DNA from: Gemmatimonadota bacterium
GTDB lineage: Bacteria; Gemmatimonadota; Gemmatimonadetes; Gemmatimonadales; GWC2-71-9
Length of the DNA stretch: 19,614 nt
Assembly (NCBI GenBank): GCA_024640185.1
Contig: JAHEFN010000006.1
Location: 1-19,614 of the forward strand
Direction of reading: 5' to 3'
Positions 6,161-13,013 of the stretch are shown here, in pieces. The notes under the pieces are model-generated. The model saw only the letters and a program-made list of their open reading frames with translations. It did no database searches and was not told where the DNA came from. A program made the translations under genes and the position numbers. The first letter of the stretch is position 1. Each line of letters begins with the position of its first letter.

Positions 6161-7569
6161 GGCGTCCTCGCGGAGGCACGGGGAGTTTCGGTATCCGGGA
6201 TGTCGTAGCGCTCGCCGTCGATGAAGAGCTGGCTCACCTTGCCGTCTTCGGCGAAGAGATCGCCGGTGACCACGGTGAGGTTGGCGATCTTGCCGGGCTC
6301 CAGCGTCCCCAGTCGATCGGCGACACCGAAGAGCGTGGCCGGTCCGATGGTGAGGGCCCGCAGTGCCGCATCGGCGTCGAGGCCGCCGGCGACCGCCCGG
6401 CGGAGGTTGGCGAGGAAATCGGTGTAGTCATCGCCCGCCGTGATCGCCAAGGTCACACCGGCGCTGGCCAACCTCCCGGCGCCCTTGGGGCGCTCGACCC
6501 GCTCACGAAGGACACGCATCGACTCGGGGGTGCTGTCGGAGGCCGCGCCCCCGCGCCCACCGCCACCGCCGCCGCCTCGCCCACCGGCACCCGCAGCCCC
6601 GGTTGCCGCCGTGCGCCGAGGGAAGTCGATATCGAGAAGAACCGGGACCTTTGCCGCGGCGAGGGCATCTGCCGCCTTCCACGCCTCGCTCCCCCCGGCA
6701 ATGACTGGGGAAAGTCCGAACTCCTTGGCGAATGCCAGCGCCCGCCTGATCTCCCGTTCGCTGTTGGCCGCCATCACCACCCGCATCGTCCCCGCGAGCA
6801 CCGGCTGCAGCGCCTCGAGGGTGGGGTCATGCGGCGGCCGGGTCATCCCCTTGGGCGCGCGGGCGTAGGCTGCCGTCAACTCGCCGTAGTGGCGGGCGTC
6901 GAGCAGTTCCTGGCGCAGCTGCGCGAAGACACCCATCAGCGATCCGGGGAAGCCACCGCCGCCGCCGAAACCGCCACCACCACCTCGGGAAAAGCCGACG
7001 TGCTGGGCGACAGGCTCAGTGAGGACCAACGCGTTGACGGGACCATCCCGGAGTGCGATCAGCGCAGAGCTGCCGCGATACACTCCACTGGCCTGGGCCG
7101 AGAGTGCCGCCGTGAAGCCGGCGCCCCGTGCGGCGGTGAAACTGGCCGAGGAAGGCGCCAGCAGGTCCACCGCCCGGAGCTCCGCCTGCAACCCGGTGTC
7201 GTAGTTGGAGTTGGGAGCCGCAGGTCGGCTGGATGCGGCGCCACCGGCCCCGCCACCCGCGCCCCCGCCACCTGCCGCGGGCATGCCGAGCGAGGTGTAG
7301 GCATCGATCAGGCCGGGATAGACCGTCATCCCGGCGCCGTCGATCACCCGCGCGTCAGCGGGGACCGAGAGGTCGGCACCGATCGCCACGATCAGGCCGT
7401 TGCGGATGACGATGGTGCCCTTCGCGATGGCGGGTCCGGACACCGGTTCGAGGCGGGCGCCGGTGATCGCCCAGGTCGTGGGGGCCACCGCCGGGCGCTG
7501 GGCGGCGCTCGGTGGGGCCAGGACGGCGACGAGGGCCGCAGCGCCGGCGAGACGGGCGGGCAAGGACAT
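6157..7569 (-). CDS. Exported amidohydrolase-superfamily protein lacking metal ligands (first gene of operon)
   Basis: 470 residues starting MSLPARLAGAAALVAVLAPPSAAQ (signal peptide). The frame is open further upstream to 7707, but ATG 7569 is preferred because GGGAG lies six bases before it and the signal peptide begins there. The domain layout matches the third gene of the operon: WAITGARLEPVSG, GTIVIRNGLIVAIG, VYPGLIDAY, then TIGPATLFGVADRLGTLEPGKIANLTVVTGDLF and LFIDGERYDI. The HxH site is lost (residues 89-93 read DAYTS), and the late barrel Asp region reads ITAGDDYTDF. Three Gly-rich inserts occur at about residues 99-111, 196-208 and 328-341. It is probably a non-catalytic paralogue acting with the middle gene, whose ATG overlaps its stop. 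An alternative is a divergent active site using other residues. Confidence 0.8.
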   Translation of the reverse strand: MSLPARLAGAAALVAVLAPPSAAQRPAVAPTTWAITGARLEPVSGPAIAKGTIVIRNGLIVAIGADLSVPADARVIDGAGMTVYPGLIDAYTSLGMPAAGGGGAGGGAGGAASSRPAAPNSNYDTGLQAELRAVDLLAPSSASFTAARGAGFTAALSAQASGVYRGSSALIALRDGPVNALVLTEPVAQHVGFSRGGGGGFGGGGGFPGSLMGVFAQLRQELLDARHYGELTAAYARAPKGMTRPPHDPTLEALQPVLAGTMRVVMAANSEREIRRALAFAKEFGLSPVIAGGSEAWKAADALAAAKVPVLLDIDFPRRTAATGAAGAGGRGGGGGGGRGGAASDSTPESMRVLRERVERPKGAGRLASAGVTLAITAGDDYTDFLANLRRAVAGGLDADAALRALTIGPATLFGVADRLGTLEPGKIANLTVVTGDLFAEDGKVSQLFIDGERYDIPDTETPRASARTP

Positions 7570-7575
7570 GCGATT

Positions 7576-7580
7576 CTCCC
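7576..7580 (-). promoter_or_regulatory. Ribosome binding site GGGAG for the amidohydrolase operon
   Basis: On the minus strand GGGAG lies six bases before ATG 7569. It fixes the start at the signal peptide methionine rather than at codons up to 138 bases further upstream. Confidence 0.6.
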
Positions 7581-7593
7581 ATGGAAGCAGACG

Positions 7594-7621
7594 GTCTCCA
7601 TCGCCGGCCGGCGACGGAGAC
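7594..7621. repeat. Imperfect 28-bp palindrome in the divergent promoter region
   Basis: The centre TCGCCGGCCGGCGA (7601-7614) is a perfect palindrome. GTCTCC (7594-7599) and GGAGAC (7616-7621) extend it, with one unpaired A/C position (7600/7615). It lies 25-52 bases before the amidohydrolase operon start, so it is either a stem in the 5' leader or an operator. A TATCTT on the minus strand (7638-7633) could be the -10 element, placing the palindrome just after the transcription start. Confidence 0.4.
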
Positions 7622-7656
7622 GCGAGCACCAGAAGATACGTCCTCTCACGGGGAGG

Positions 7657-7677
7657 GGTTGAACCGAGGGTTGACCC
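7657..7677. promoter_or_regulatory. Paired small dyads, candidate regulator site
   Basis: GGTTGAACC (7657-7665) and GGGTTGACCC (7668-7677) are each near-symmetric. Both contain GGTTGA, and the two copies start 12 bases apart, about one helical turn. They lie between the divergent amidohydrolase operon and the MscS gene. They could bind a regulator serving either side. TTGAAC and TTGACC within them may instead be -35 elements; no good -10 partner is visible toward MscS. Confidence 0.25.
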
Positions 7678-7733
7678 GACCGAGATGGGGGCGCTTCCTC
7701 CAGTCACCCTCAGCCACTCCTCCAGGAGGATCG

Positions 7734-8597
7734 ATGGAGCTCTTTCTTCGCGGCATCGTGACGCGGTTGCGTGACATCTTCGACCTTGAGGCGATGGGCG
7801 GATCGGTCGCTTCCCTCACCGCGAGCGTCCTGGTCGCGCTGATCACCCTGGCCGGCTTCCTCATTGTCTGGCGGATCATCAGGATGGTGACCCTCGCCGT
7901 GCTGGACCGCACGCGTGTGGACGAGACCAATCGAAGCTTCATCCTCGCGTTGATGCAGTTCGGCCTCTTCACCGTGGCGATCGTCCAGGCGCTCAGTGTC
8001 GCCGGGGTCAACGTCGCGGCCCTTGCGGCCTCGGTCGGCATCGCCGGGTTGACCCTCGGGTTCGCCGCCCGCGATTCGCTCAGCAACATCATCTCGGGGG
8101 TCATGGTGTTCTGGGATCGCCCGTTCGTCATCGACGACCTCGTCGAGATCGGCGAGCACTATGGGCGAGTCGAACGGATCACCCTGCGATCGACACGCAT
8201 CGTGACCGTGGACGGTCGAATGCTGGCGGTGCCCAACACCGCGATCGTCAACACGATCGTCGCCTCGTACACGAACTTCCCGAACCTGCGGATTGACGTG
8301 CCGGTCACCGTGGGAACGGCGGAGGACCTCGGTCGGGTCCGGCGACTGCTGCTCGAGCTGGTCCGGGATCCGAGCGTCTATCTGGTCGAGCGCGCACCGG
8401 TCGTGGTCGTCACGTCGCTCAACGATTACAATGTGGAGCTGGAATTGCGGGCGTGGATCATCAACGAGCGCGACCATGTGGCCCGTCGAACTGCGCTCCG
8501 AGAGGCGGTCTTCGAGCAACTGCGGCACGCGGGGGTCGAGATGCCCTGTGAATTGCTGGCGCTCAAGCCGATCGACGTCCGGCAACAGGCGGCATGA
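7734..8597 (+). CDS. Small-conductance mechanosensitive channel, MscS family (287 aa)
   Basis: Inner-membrane channel that would open on hypo-osmotic shock. Three membrane segments are visible: about residues 25-48, 68-90 and the pore helix 93-128. The pore helix carries the MscS signature run of small residues (VAALAASVGIAGLTLGFAARDSLSNIISG) followed by VFWDRPF and the beta domain (VGEIxxHYGxVERITLRSTRI, DGRMLAVPNTAIVN). The length is that of a minimal E. coli MscS. ATG 7734 is preceded by AGGAGG at 7724-7729, a strong site. The long upstream open frame is rejected because it would cross the divergent promoter region. It leads a run of six + strand genes with gaps of 59 bp or less, which may share transcripts. 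Confidence 0.93.
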   Translation: MELFLRGIVTRLRDIFDLEAMGGSVASLTASVLVALITLAGFLIVWRIIRMVTLAVLDRTRVDETNRSFILALMQFGLFTVAIVQALSVAGVNVAALAASVGIAGLTLGFAARDSLSNIISGVMVFWDRPFVIDDLVEIGEHYGRVERITLRSTRIVTVDGRMLAVPNTAIVNTIVASYTNFPNLRIDVPVTVGTAEDLGRVRRLLLELVRDPSVYLVERAPVVVVTSLNDYNVELELRAWIINERDHVARRTALREAVFEQLRHAGVEMPCELLALKPIDVRQQAA

Positions 8598-8648
8598 ACC
8601 GACGTCCCGCACCACGACCCTGAACCCGAACGGCAGACGGAACCAACC

Positions 8649-9116
8649 ATGTCCCGAGTGATGCGCACCGCCCTGACCACCCTTCTCGTCGCCGCCTGCG
8701 GCACGGAGCCCTCCATGGAGATCCCCGGAAACATCGAGACCGCCACCTTCGCTGCGGCCCTCGAGGTTGACCTCGGCGCCTCATCCTCGAACCAGGCGGG
8801 GCTCTACTGGCGCGACATCACCGTCGGCACCGGTCCGGTCGTCACTGCCGGGCAAGCGGTCGATGTCTATTACACCGGCTGGCTCAAGGACGGCACCCGC
8901 TTCGACGGCACCACCGTAGGCGACCCGTTCACCTTTCAGGTCGGCGTCGGCGGCGTGATTGCCGGCTGGGACCAGGGGGTCGTCGGCATGCACGTGGGCG
9001 GCAAGCGGCAGTTGATCATCCCACCGGCCCTCGGCTACGGCACCCGTGGTGCCGGAGGGGTGATCCCGCCGGACGCCATCCTGGTCTTCACCGTCGAGGT
9101 ACTTGAGGCGCGCTGA
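8649..9116 (+). CDS. FKBP-type peptidyl-prolyl isomerase lipoprotein
   Basis: 155 residues. The N-terminus MSRVMRTALTTLLVAAC has a lipobox VAAC ending in Cys17, so the protein is probably lipid-anchored in the envelope. A linker of about 35 residues precedes a complete FKBP domain (about 52-155) that speeds prolyl cis-trans isomerisation in folding proteins. Binding-pocket residues typical of FKBP12 are visible: Y75 (VDVYYTGWL), F85-D86 (TRFDGT), V103-I104 and W107 (GGVIAGWDQG), Y130 (ALGYG) and I139. There is no clear Shine-Dalgarno sequence before ATG 8649; an in-frame ATG at 8661 would give too short a signal peptide. It lies 51 bp after the MscS gene and 59 bp before msrB. Confidence 0.93.
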   Translation: MSRVMRTALTTLLVAACGTEPSMEIPGNIETATFAAALEVDLGASSSNQAGLYWRDITVGTGPVVTAGQAVDVYYTGWLKDGTRFDGTTVGDPFTFQVGVGGVIAGWDQGVVGMHVGGKRQLIIPPALGYGTRGAGGVIPPDAILVFTVEVLEAR

Positions 9117-9175
9117 CCCCGGAACCAGATGACGGTTGCGGGTGTACGACATGGGACCACTGCAAGGAGAGCGTC

Positions 9176-9646
9176 ATGGCCGACCATCCGGAACAGCCCG
9201 ACCTGCGTACCAGGCTCACCCCGCTGCAATACCAGGTGACCCAGTGCGACGCCACCGAGCCCCCGTTCCAGAACGCCTACTGGAACGAACACCGGACGGG
9301 CATCTACGTCGACGTGGTCTCCGGCGAGGCACTCTTCTCGTCGCAGGACAAGTACGACTCGGGGACCGGCTGGCCGTCATTTTCGCGACCGATCGATCCC
9401 ACCCGGATCACCACGCGCGCCGATCATGCCTTGGGCGTGCAGCGCACCGAGATCCGGACGGTCGGCAGTGACTCCCACCTCGGCCACCTCTTCCCCGACG
9501 GACCGGGCCCGGCAGGAATGCGCTATTGCACCAATTCAGCCGCCCTGCGCTTCATCCCGCTGGAGGAGATGGCCGCCGAGGGCTACGGGGAGTGGCTGGC
9601 CCTGTTCGAGGCAGACGACTCCGGCGCGGGCGGCGCCTCGGTGTAG
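9176..9646 (+). CDS. msrB: Peptide-methionine (R)-S-oxide reductase MsrB
   Basis: 156-residue repair enzyme that reduces methionine-R-sulfoxide in proteins; there is no signal peptide, so it is cytoplasmic. Family motifs appear in order: LTPLQYQVTQ, TEPPFQNAYWNEHRTGIYVDVVSGEALFSSQDKYDSG, GWPSF, DSHLGHLFPDGP and RYCTNSAALRFIP. The catalytic Cys is C118. The two zinc-binding CxxC pairs are absent (YVDVVSG replaces them), and the usual resolving Cys in SGCGWPSF is Thr here (SGTGWPSF). The only other cysteine is C24 in VTQCDATE. Start ATG 9176 follows AAGGAGA (9164-9170) by five bases. Confidence 0.95.
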   Translation: MADHPEQPDLRTRLTPLQYQVTQCDATEPPFQNAYWNEHRTGIYVDVVSGEALFSSQDKYDSGTGWPSFSRPIDPTRITTRADHALGVQRTEIRTVGSDSHLGHLFPDGPGPAGMRYCTNSAALRFIPLEEMAAEGYGEWLALFEADDSGAGGASV

Positions 9647-9655
9647 ACTTGAGGG

Positions 9656-9675
9656 ACGACTGAGTGCCGAGTCGT
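9656..9675 (+). other. Small stem-loop between msrB and the DUF1080 gene
   Basis: Six-base arms ACGACT and AGTCGT enclose an eight-base loop, 10 bases after the msrB stop and 10 before the next ribosome binding site. No T tract follows. It could be an RNA-processing or weak termination element; it may also be chance. Confidence 0.25.
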
Positions 9676-9684
9676 GTGCCGCCC

Positions 9685-9690
9685 AAGGAG
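9685..9690 (+). promoter_or_regulatory. Ribosome binding site AAGGAG deciding a GTG start
   Basis: AAGGAG lies five bases before GTG 9696. An ATG at 9694 is out of frame, and the in-frame ATG 9708 is 17 bases away, so GTG 9696 is the best start for the DUF1080 protein. Confidence 0.6.
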
Positions 9691-9695
9691 TCGAT

Positions 9696-10457
9696 GTGGT
9701 CCGCCGTATGCTGCTGGTATTTGCGTTCATCCTCCCCGTCGTCACGGCGGGGGGGCAGGCCACCCCTGGGTGGCCGATTCACTCGCTGGAACGCCCTCGC
9801 CCCCTGATCGTCCACCCCGGCGGGCCGACCTTCGTGTCGCCCCCAGCGGATGCCGTGGTGCTGTTCGACGGCCGCTCGCTCGACCCATGGCGCTCACCGG
9901 GGGACACCACCGGCCCCGCCCACTGGCGCATCGTCGATGGCACCCTCGAGGTGGTGCCCGGCACCGGCAACATCGAGACCCGGATCGCCTTCGGCGACGC
10001 CCAACTCCATCTCGAGTGGATGGCCCCGAACCCTCCTCTGGGCGAAGGCCAGGCGCGTGGCAACAGTGGCGTCTTCCTGATGGGCCGCTACGAGGTACAG
10101 ATCCTCGACTCGTGGGAGAATCTGACCTATGCCGATGGCCAGGCGGCGTCGATCTACGGACAGGCCCCGCCGGCCGTCAACGCCTCGCTCCCGCCCGGTC
10201 GCTGGCAGAGCTATGACATCCTCTTTCGGCGGCCGCGATTTGACGCCAGGGGCAGGCTCACCGAGCCGGCCCGGATGACCGTGATCCACAATGGAGTGGC
10301 GGTACAGGTGAACGTCGCCCTGCTCGGGCCGACGTCACATCAGGTCCGCGAACCCTACGCGGCCCACCCCAACCGCCTGCCGCTCTCGTTGCAGGATCAT
10401 GGGGATCCGGTCCGCTTCCGGAACATCTGGATTCGTCCCCTCCCCGCCCGCCCATGA
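9696..10457 (+). CDS. Exported DUF1080 (3-keto-disaccharide hydrolase-like) protein
   Basis: 253 residues with a signal peptide (start GTG 9696, VRRMLLVFAFILPVVTAGGQA). One DUF1080 domain, a concanavalin/laminin-G-like beta-sandwich, spans about residues 47-250: VVLFDGRSLDPWRS, WRIVDGTLEVVPGTGNIETRIAFGDAQLHLEW, GNSGVFLMGRYEVQILDSW, ASIYGQAPP, PGRWQSYDILFRRPRF and HNGVAVQ, ending with GDPVRFRNIWIRPL. Members of this family bind or cleave carbohydrates; some are reported to hydrolyse 3-keto-disaccharides. No oxidoreductase partner for a 3-keto pathway is visible nearby, so the substrate is open. The stop overlaps the next ATG by four bases (ATGA, 10454-10457), starting a translationally coupled trio. 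Confidence 0.87.
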   Translation: MVRRMLLVFAFILPVVTAGGQATPGWPIHSLERPRPLIVHPGGPTFVSPPADAVVLFDGRSLDPWRSPGDTTGPAHWRIVDGTLEVVPGTGNIETRIAFGDAQLHLEWMAPNPPLGEGQARGNSGVFLMGRYEVQILDSWENLTYADGQAASIYGQAPPAVNASLPPGRWQSYDILFRRPRFDARGRLTEPARMTVIHNGVAVQVNVALLGPTSHQVREPYAAHPNRLPLSLQDHGDPVRFRNIWIRPLPARP

Positions 10458-11230
10458 TCTTCCTCGACAAGGTCGGCCGACGGCTCGCCAGATGGCTCAA
10501 TACACCGCGGCACGCCGAGGATCGGGTCGCCACCACCAAGCCCGGCCGTCTGGCGGCTGCCCTCCGCCCCGGCGACATCCTGCTGGTCGAGGGCTCATCG
10601 CGCATCTCCGCGGCGATCAAGTACCTGACCCAGTCGAGCTGGTCGCATGCGGTGTTGTGCATCGCCCCGCCGTTGCGCGATGCGACCCCGGGACATGAGG
10701 CCCACATCCTCCTCGAGGCCGACGTCACCGAAGGCGTGCGCCTGGTACCGCTCGAGCGGTACGCCGCCCTGCACACGCGCATCTGTCGTCCGGTCGGCCT
10801 TGACGACGGGGAGATTCGCCGGGTCATCGAGCACGCGATGGCGAAGATCGGCCATCGCTACGACATGAAGAACATCTATGACCTCGCCCGCTACCTGCTG
10901 CCGACACCACCGGTCCCGGGCAAGTACCGCCGCCGGCTCCTGGCCCTGGGCAGCGGCGATCCGACCCGGGCGATCTGTTCCTCCTTGATTGCCGAGGCGT
11001 ATCAGACCATCGGGTACCCGATCCTGCCGAGTGTCCGCCAACTGATCGCCACCGGAGGTGCGAGCGGTCGCGAGGAGGCGAAGGAGATCCTCCATATCCG
11101 GCATCACTCCCTGTTCGCCCCGCGCGACTTCGATGTCTCGCCCTACTTCGGGATCATCAAGCCCTCACTGGAGGGCTTCGACCCCCACGCCGTGCAGCTC
11201 GCCGCACCGACCGACATCGAGGACGCCTGA
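10454..11230 (+). CDS. Permuted papain-like (YiiX/YaeF, NlpC/P60-type) cysteine hydrolase
   Basis: 258 residues with no signal peptide. It matches the YiiX/YebB/YaeF group, whose papain fold is circularly permuted so that the catalytic His precedes the Cys. PGDILLVEG (39-47) opens the domain, followed by H65 in SSWSHAVLCI, an acidic strand HILLEADVTEGVRLVPLE, the IGHRYDMKNIYDLARYL helix region, and C175 in AICSSLIAEAYQ. The family includes amidases and peptidases acting on peptidoglycan or lipid amides; the substrate here is unknown. Conserved active-site residues look intact. Both ends overlap neighbours (ATGA before, TGATG after), so it is co-translated with an exported DUF1080 protein and an exported MBL hydrolase, although it lacks its own export signal. 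Confidence 0.82.
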   Translation: MIFLDKVGRRLARWLNTPRHAEDRVATTKPGRLAAALRPGDILLVEGSSRISAAIKYLTQSSWSHAVLCIAPPLRDATPGHEAHILLEADVTEGVRLVPLERYAALHTRICRPVGLDDGEIRRVIEHAMAKIGHRYDMKNIYDLARYLLPTPPVPGKYRRRLLALGSGDPTRAICSSLIAEAYQTIGYPILPSVRQLIATGGASGREEAKEILHIRHHSLFAPRDFDVSPYFGIIKPSLEGFDPHAVQLAAPTDIEDA

Positions 11231-12120
11231 TGCGCACCGCCGCCATCCTGCTGACCATCACCTCCCTCGTGGCCGGGCCGGCGGCCGCCCAACAGACCGA
11301 GGTGGTCCTGCTCGGGACCGGGATGCCACGCCCCAACCCGGCGGCCTCGGCACCCGCGACCGCCATCGTGCGCGGTGACCTGGTGCTGCTCTTCGATGCG
11401 GGACCCGGGGTGATGCGACAGCTCCGCGCGGCCAACCTCCCGATCGACGGGGTCACCGCCCTCTTCCTCACGCACCTCCACAGCGACCACACCCTCGGCT
11501 ATCCCGACCTGCTGCTCACCTCATGGGTGATGGGCCGCACGCGCCGGACACCGGTGTTCGGCCCGGCGGGGACCCGACGGATGACCGACCTCCTGTTCGA
11601 CGCATGGGCGACGGACATTCGGGTCCGCACCGAGGGGCTCGAACGCGAGCCGGCCGGCGGCGAACAGGTGATGGTTCACGAGATCGAGGAGGGGGTGGTC
11701 TGGGAGGGCGATGGGGTCACGGTCACGGCATTCCGGGTGCCGCACGGCGACTTCCCCAACAGCTTCGGCTATCGGATCGAGACCCCCGACCGGGTGATCG
11801 TGATCTCCGGTGACACCGGTCCGAGTGCGGCCGTCGAGCGGATGGCCACCGGTGCCGACGTGCTGGTCCACGAGGTCTACTCCTCGGCCCACCTCAAGCC
11901 AGAGGATCGCCCGGGGGGTGAGCTCTGGCCAGCGTACATGCGCGCCTTCCACACCAGCGACGAGGAGGTCGGGCAGCTCGCGGCCCGGGCCCAACCCGGC
12001 CTGGTGCTGCTCACCCACATCATCCTGATGGGCGGCAGCAATGCAGACCTCGTCACGGGAGTCCGCCGCGGCGGCTACACCGGACCGCTCGAGATCGGCC
12101 GGGACCTGGGCCGCTACTAG
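11230..12120 (+). CDS. Exported metallo-beta-lactamase-fold hydrolase (RNase Z/arylsulfatase-like)
   Basis: 296 residues starting MRTAAILLTITSLVAGPAAAQQ (signal peptide, cut after AAA). The MBL fold is complete: LLGTGMPRPNP near residue 28, the motif THLHSDH (H82, H84, D86, H87), H172 in VPHGDF, D195 in SGDTG and H263 in LTHII, giving a two-zinc site. The pattern resembles RNase Z and arylsulfatase-like members, but a secreted protein is unlikely to mature tRNA, so a phosphodiesterase, sulfatase or lactonase role is more likely. Substrate unknown. Start 11230 overlaps the previous stop by one base (TGATG). The stop TAG lies within CTAG 12117-12120, which also ends the opposing MscS gene, so no space remains for a terminator. 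Confidence 0.87.
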   Translation: MRTAAILLTITSLVAGPAAAQQTEVVLLGTGMPRPNPAASAPATAIVRGDLVLLFDAGPGVMRQLRAANLPIDGVTALFLTHLHSDHTLGYPDLLLTSWVMGRTRRTPVFGPAGTRRMTDLLFDAWATDIRVRTEGLEREPAGGEQVMVHEIEEGVVWEGDGVTVTAFRVPHGDFPNSFGYRIETPDRVIVISGDTGPSAAVERMATGADVLVHEVYSSAHLKPEDRPGGELWPAYMRAFHTSDEEVGQLAARAQPGLVLLTHIILMGGSNADLVTGVRRGGYTGPLEIGRDLGRY

Positions 12121-13013
12121 ATGCCCGCCTGCTTCCCCTCGGTGGGATTGTTGTAGTAGCGCACCGTGGGGTAGGCGAAGTCGATCCCCGGCTGCGACCC
12201 GAAGGCGTGGAGGACATCCTCCCAGATCCGCTCCTCACTCCCCCGTCGGTCGTTGATGGTGCAGATGTATCGCATCGTCAACAACACCCCGCTGTCGGCC
12301 ACCCGGGTGAGCACCCCAGGCCGCGCCACCACTCGGGTCGAGGCGTACCGGTTGGAGTGGTGCAACAGGTGACCTGCCTTGGCAGGATCCACGGTGTGCT
12401 TCCCGACCAACGACTCGAGCAGTGCCTTCGCCTTCTGCCAATCGCTCTCGAAGGTCACCAGGACGAGGATTTCGTTCCACAGGGCGTGGGTGCCGCTGCC
12501 ATAGTTGATCTGGGGCTCGGCGAAGACCAGGTGGTTGGGGACATGGACCACCCGTCCGGTGTGCTGATCGGCATCGACCCAGGCCCCGATCTCCAGCAGG
12601 GTGAACTGGAACAACCGCACGTCGACCACGTCGCCCCGGTGGCTGCCGATCTGCAGTCGGTCGCCGAGCCGGAACGGTTGGCGCCAGATGATGAACGCCC
12701 ATCCGGCGAGGTTCGCGAGCGGGTCCTTGAGCGCGATGGCGATGCCAGCCGACGCGATGCCGAAGTACGCCGCCAGCTGCTGGATACCGGTGATCCAGAT
12801 CGGGCCGACCAGCAGCACCCCGAGGGCGACCGTCACGTAGAGGGTCCCCTTCTTCCACCGAAACCGCTCCAGGGGGTCCTCGAGCTGCCTCGCGACGATC
12901 AGGAGCGTCAACCAGCGCAGCAACAACAGCACGGTGAGCAGCGCGATCGTGCTCAGGAGCCGGCCGCGGGTTGCCTCTTCCAGTGTTCTGAACCAGTCCC
13001 CCAGGGTGCCCAC
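12117..13013 (-). CDS. MscS-family mechanosensitive channel (298 aa)
   Basis: Membrane channel with three predicted helices: about 19-41, 58-78 and the pore region 80-112 (FGIASAGIAIALKDPLANLAGWAFIIWRQPF), followed by the MscS beta domain (LGDRLQIGSHRGDVVDVRLFQFTLLEI) and NHLVFAEPQINYGSG. The small-residue pore helix and the DPLANLAGW/WRQPFRLGD segment match MscS. The C-terminal alpha/beta domain (about 185-298) ends VRYYNNPTEGKQAGI. The start is GTG 13013, exactly next to the stop of the upstream MscS gene (TAG then GTG), with AAGGTG six bases before, inside that gene's last codons. The two channels are therefore likely to be made from one transcript. It converges with the MBL gene on CTAG. 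Confidence 0.88.
   Translation of the reverse strand: MGTLGDWFRTLEEATRGRLLSTIALLTVLLLLRWLTLLIVARQLEDPLERFRWKKGTLYVTVALGVLLVGPIWITGIQQLAAYFGIASAGIAIALKDPLANLAGWAFIIWRQPFRLGDRLQIGSHRGDVVDVRLFQFTLLEIGAWVDADQHTGRVVHVPNHLVFAEPQINYGSGTHALWNEILVLVTFESDWQKAKALLESLVGKHTVDPAKAGHLLHHSNRYASTRVVARPGVLTRVADSGVLLTMRYICTINDRRGSEERIWEDVLHAFGSQPGIDFAYPTVRYYNNPTEGKQAGI

Noticed and set aside
6541..6600. Repetitive CCGCCA/CCACCG tract considered as a repeat array or CRISPR
   Set aside because: It is the reverse complement of Gly codons in a Gly-rich protein loop, with no regular unit plus spacer pattern.
7570..7707. N-terminal extension of the first amidohydrolase
   Set aside because: The extra 46 codons cross the regulatory palindrome and precede the signal peptide; GGGAG marks ATG 7569 as the start.
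10258..10827. 189-codon open frame on the - strand
   Set aside because: It is antisense across the ATGA junction of the DUF1080 and papain-like genes, which are both clear, and has shadow-frame composition.
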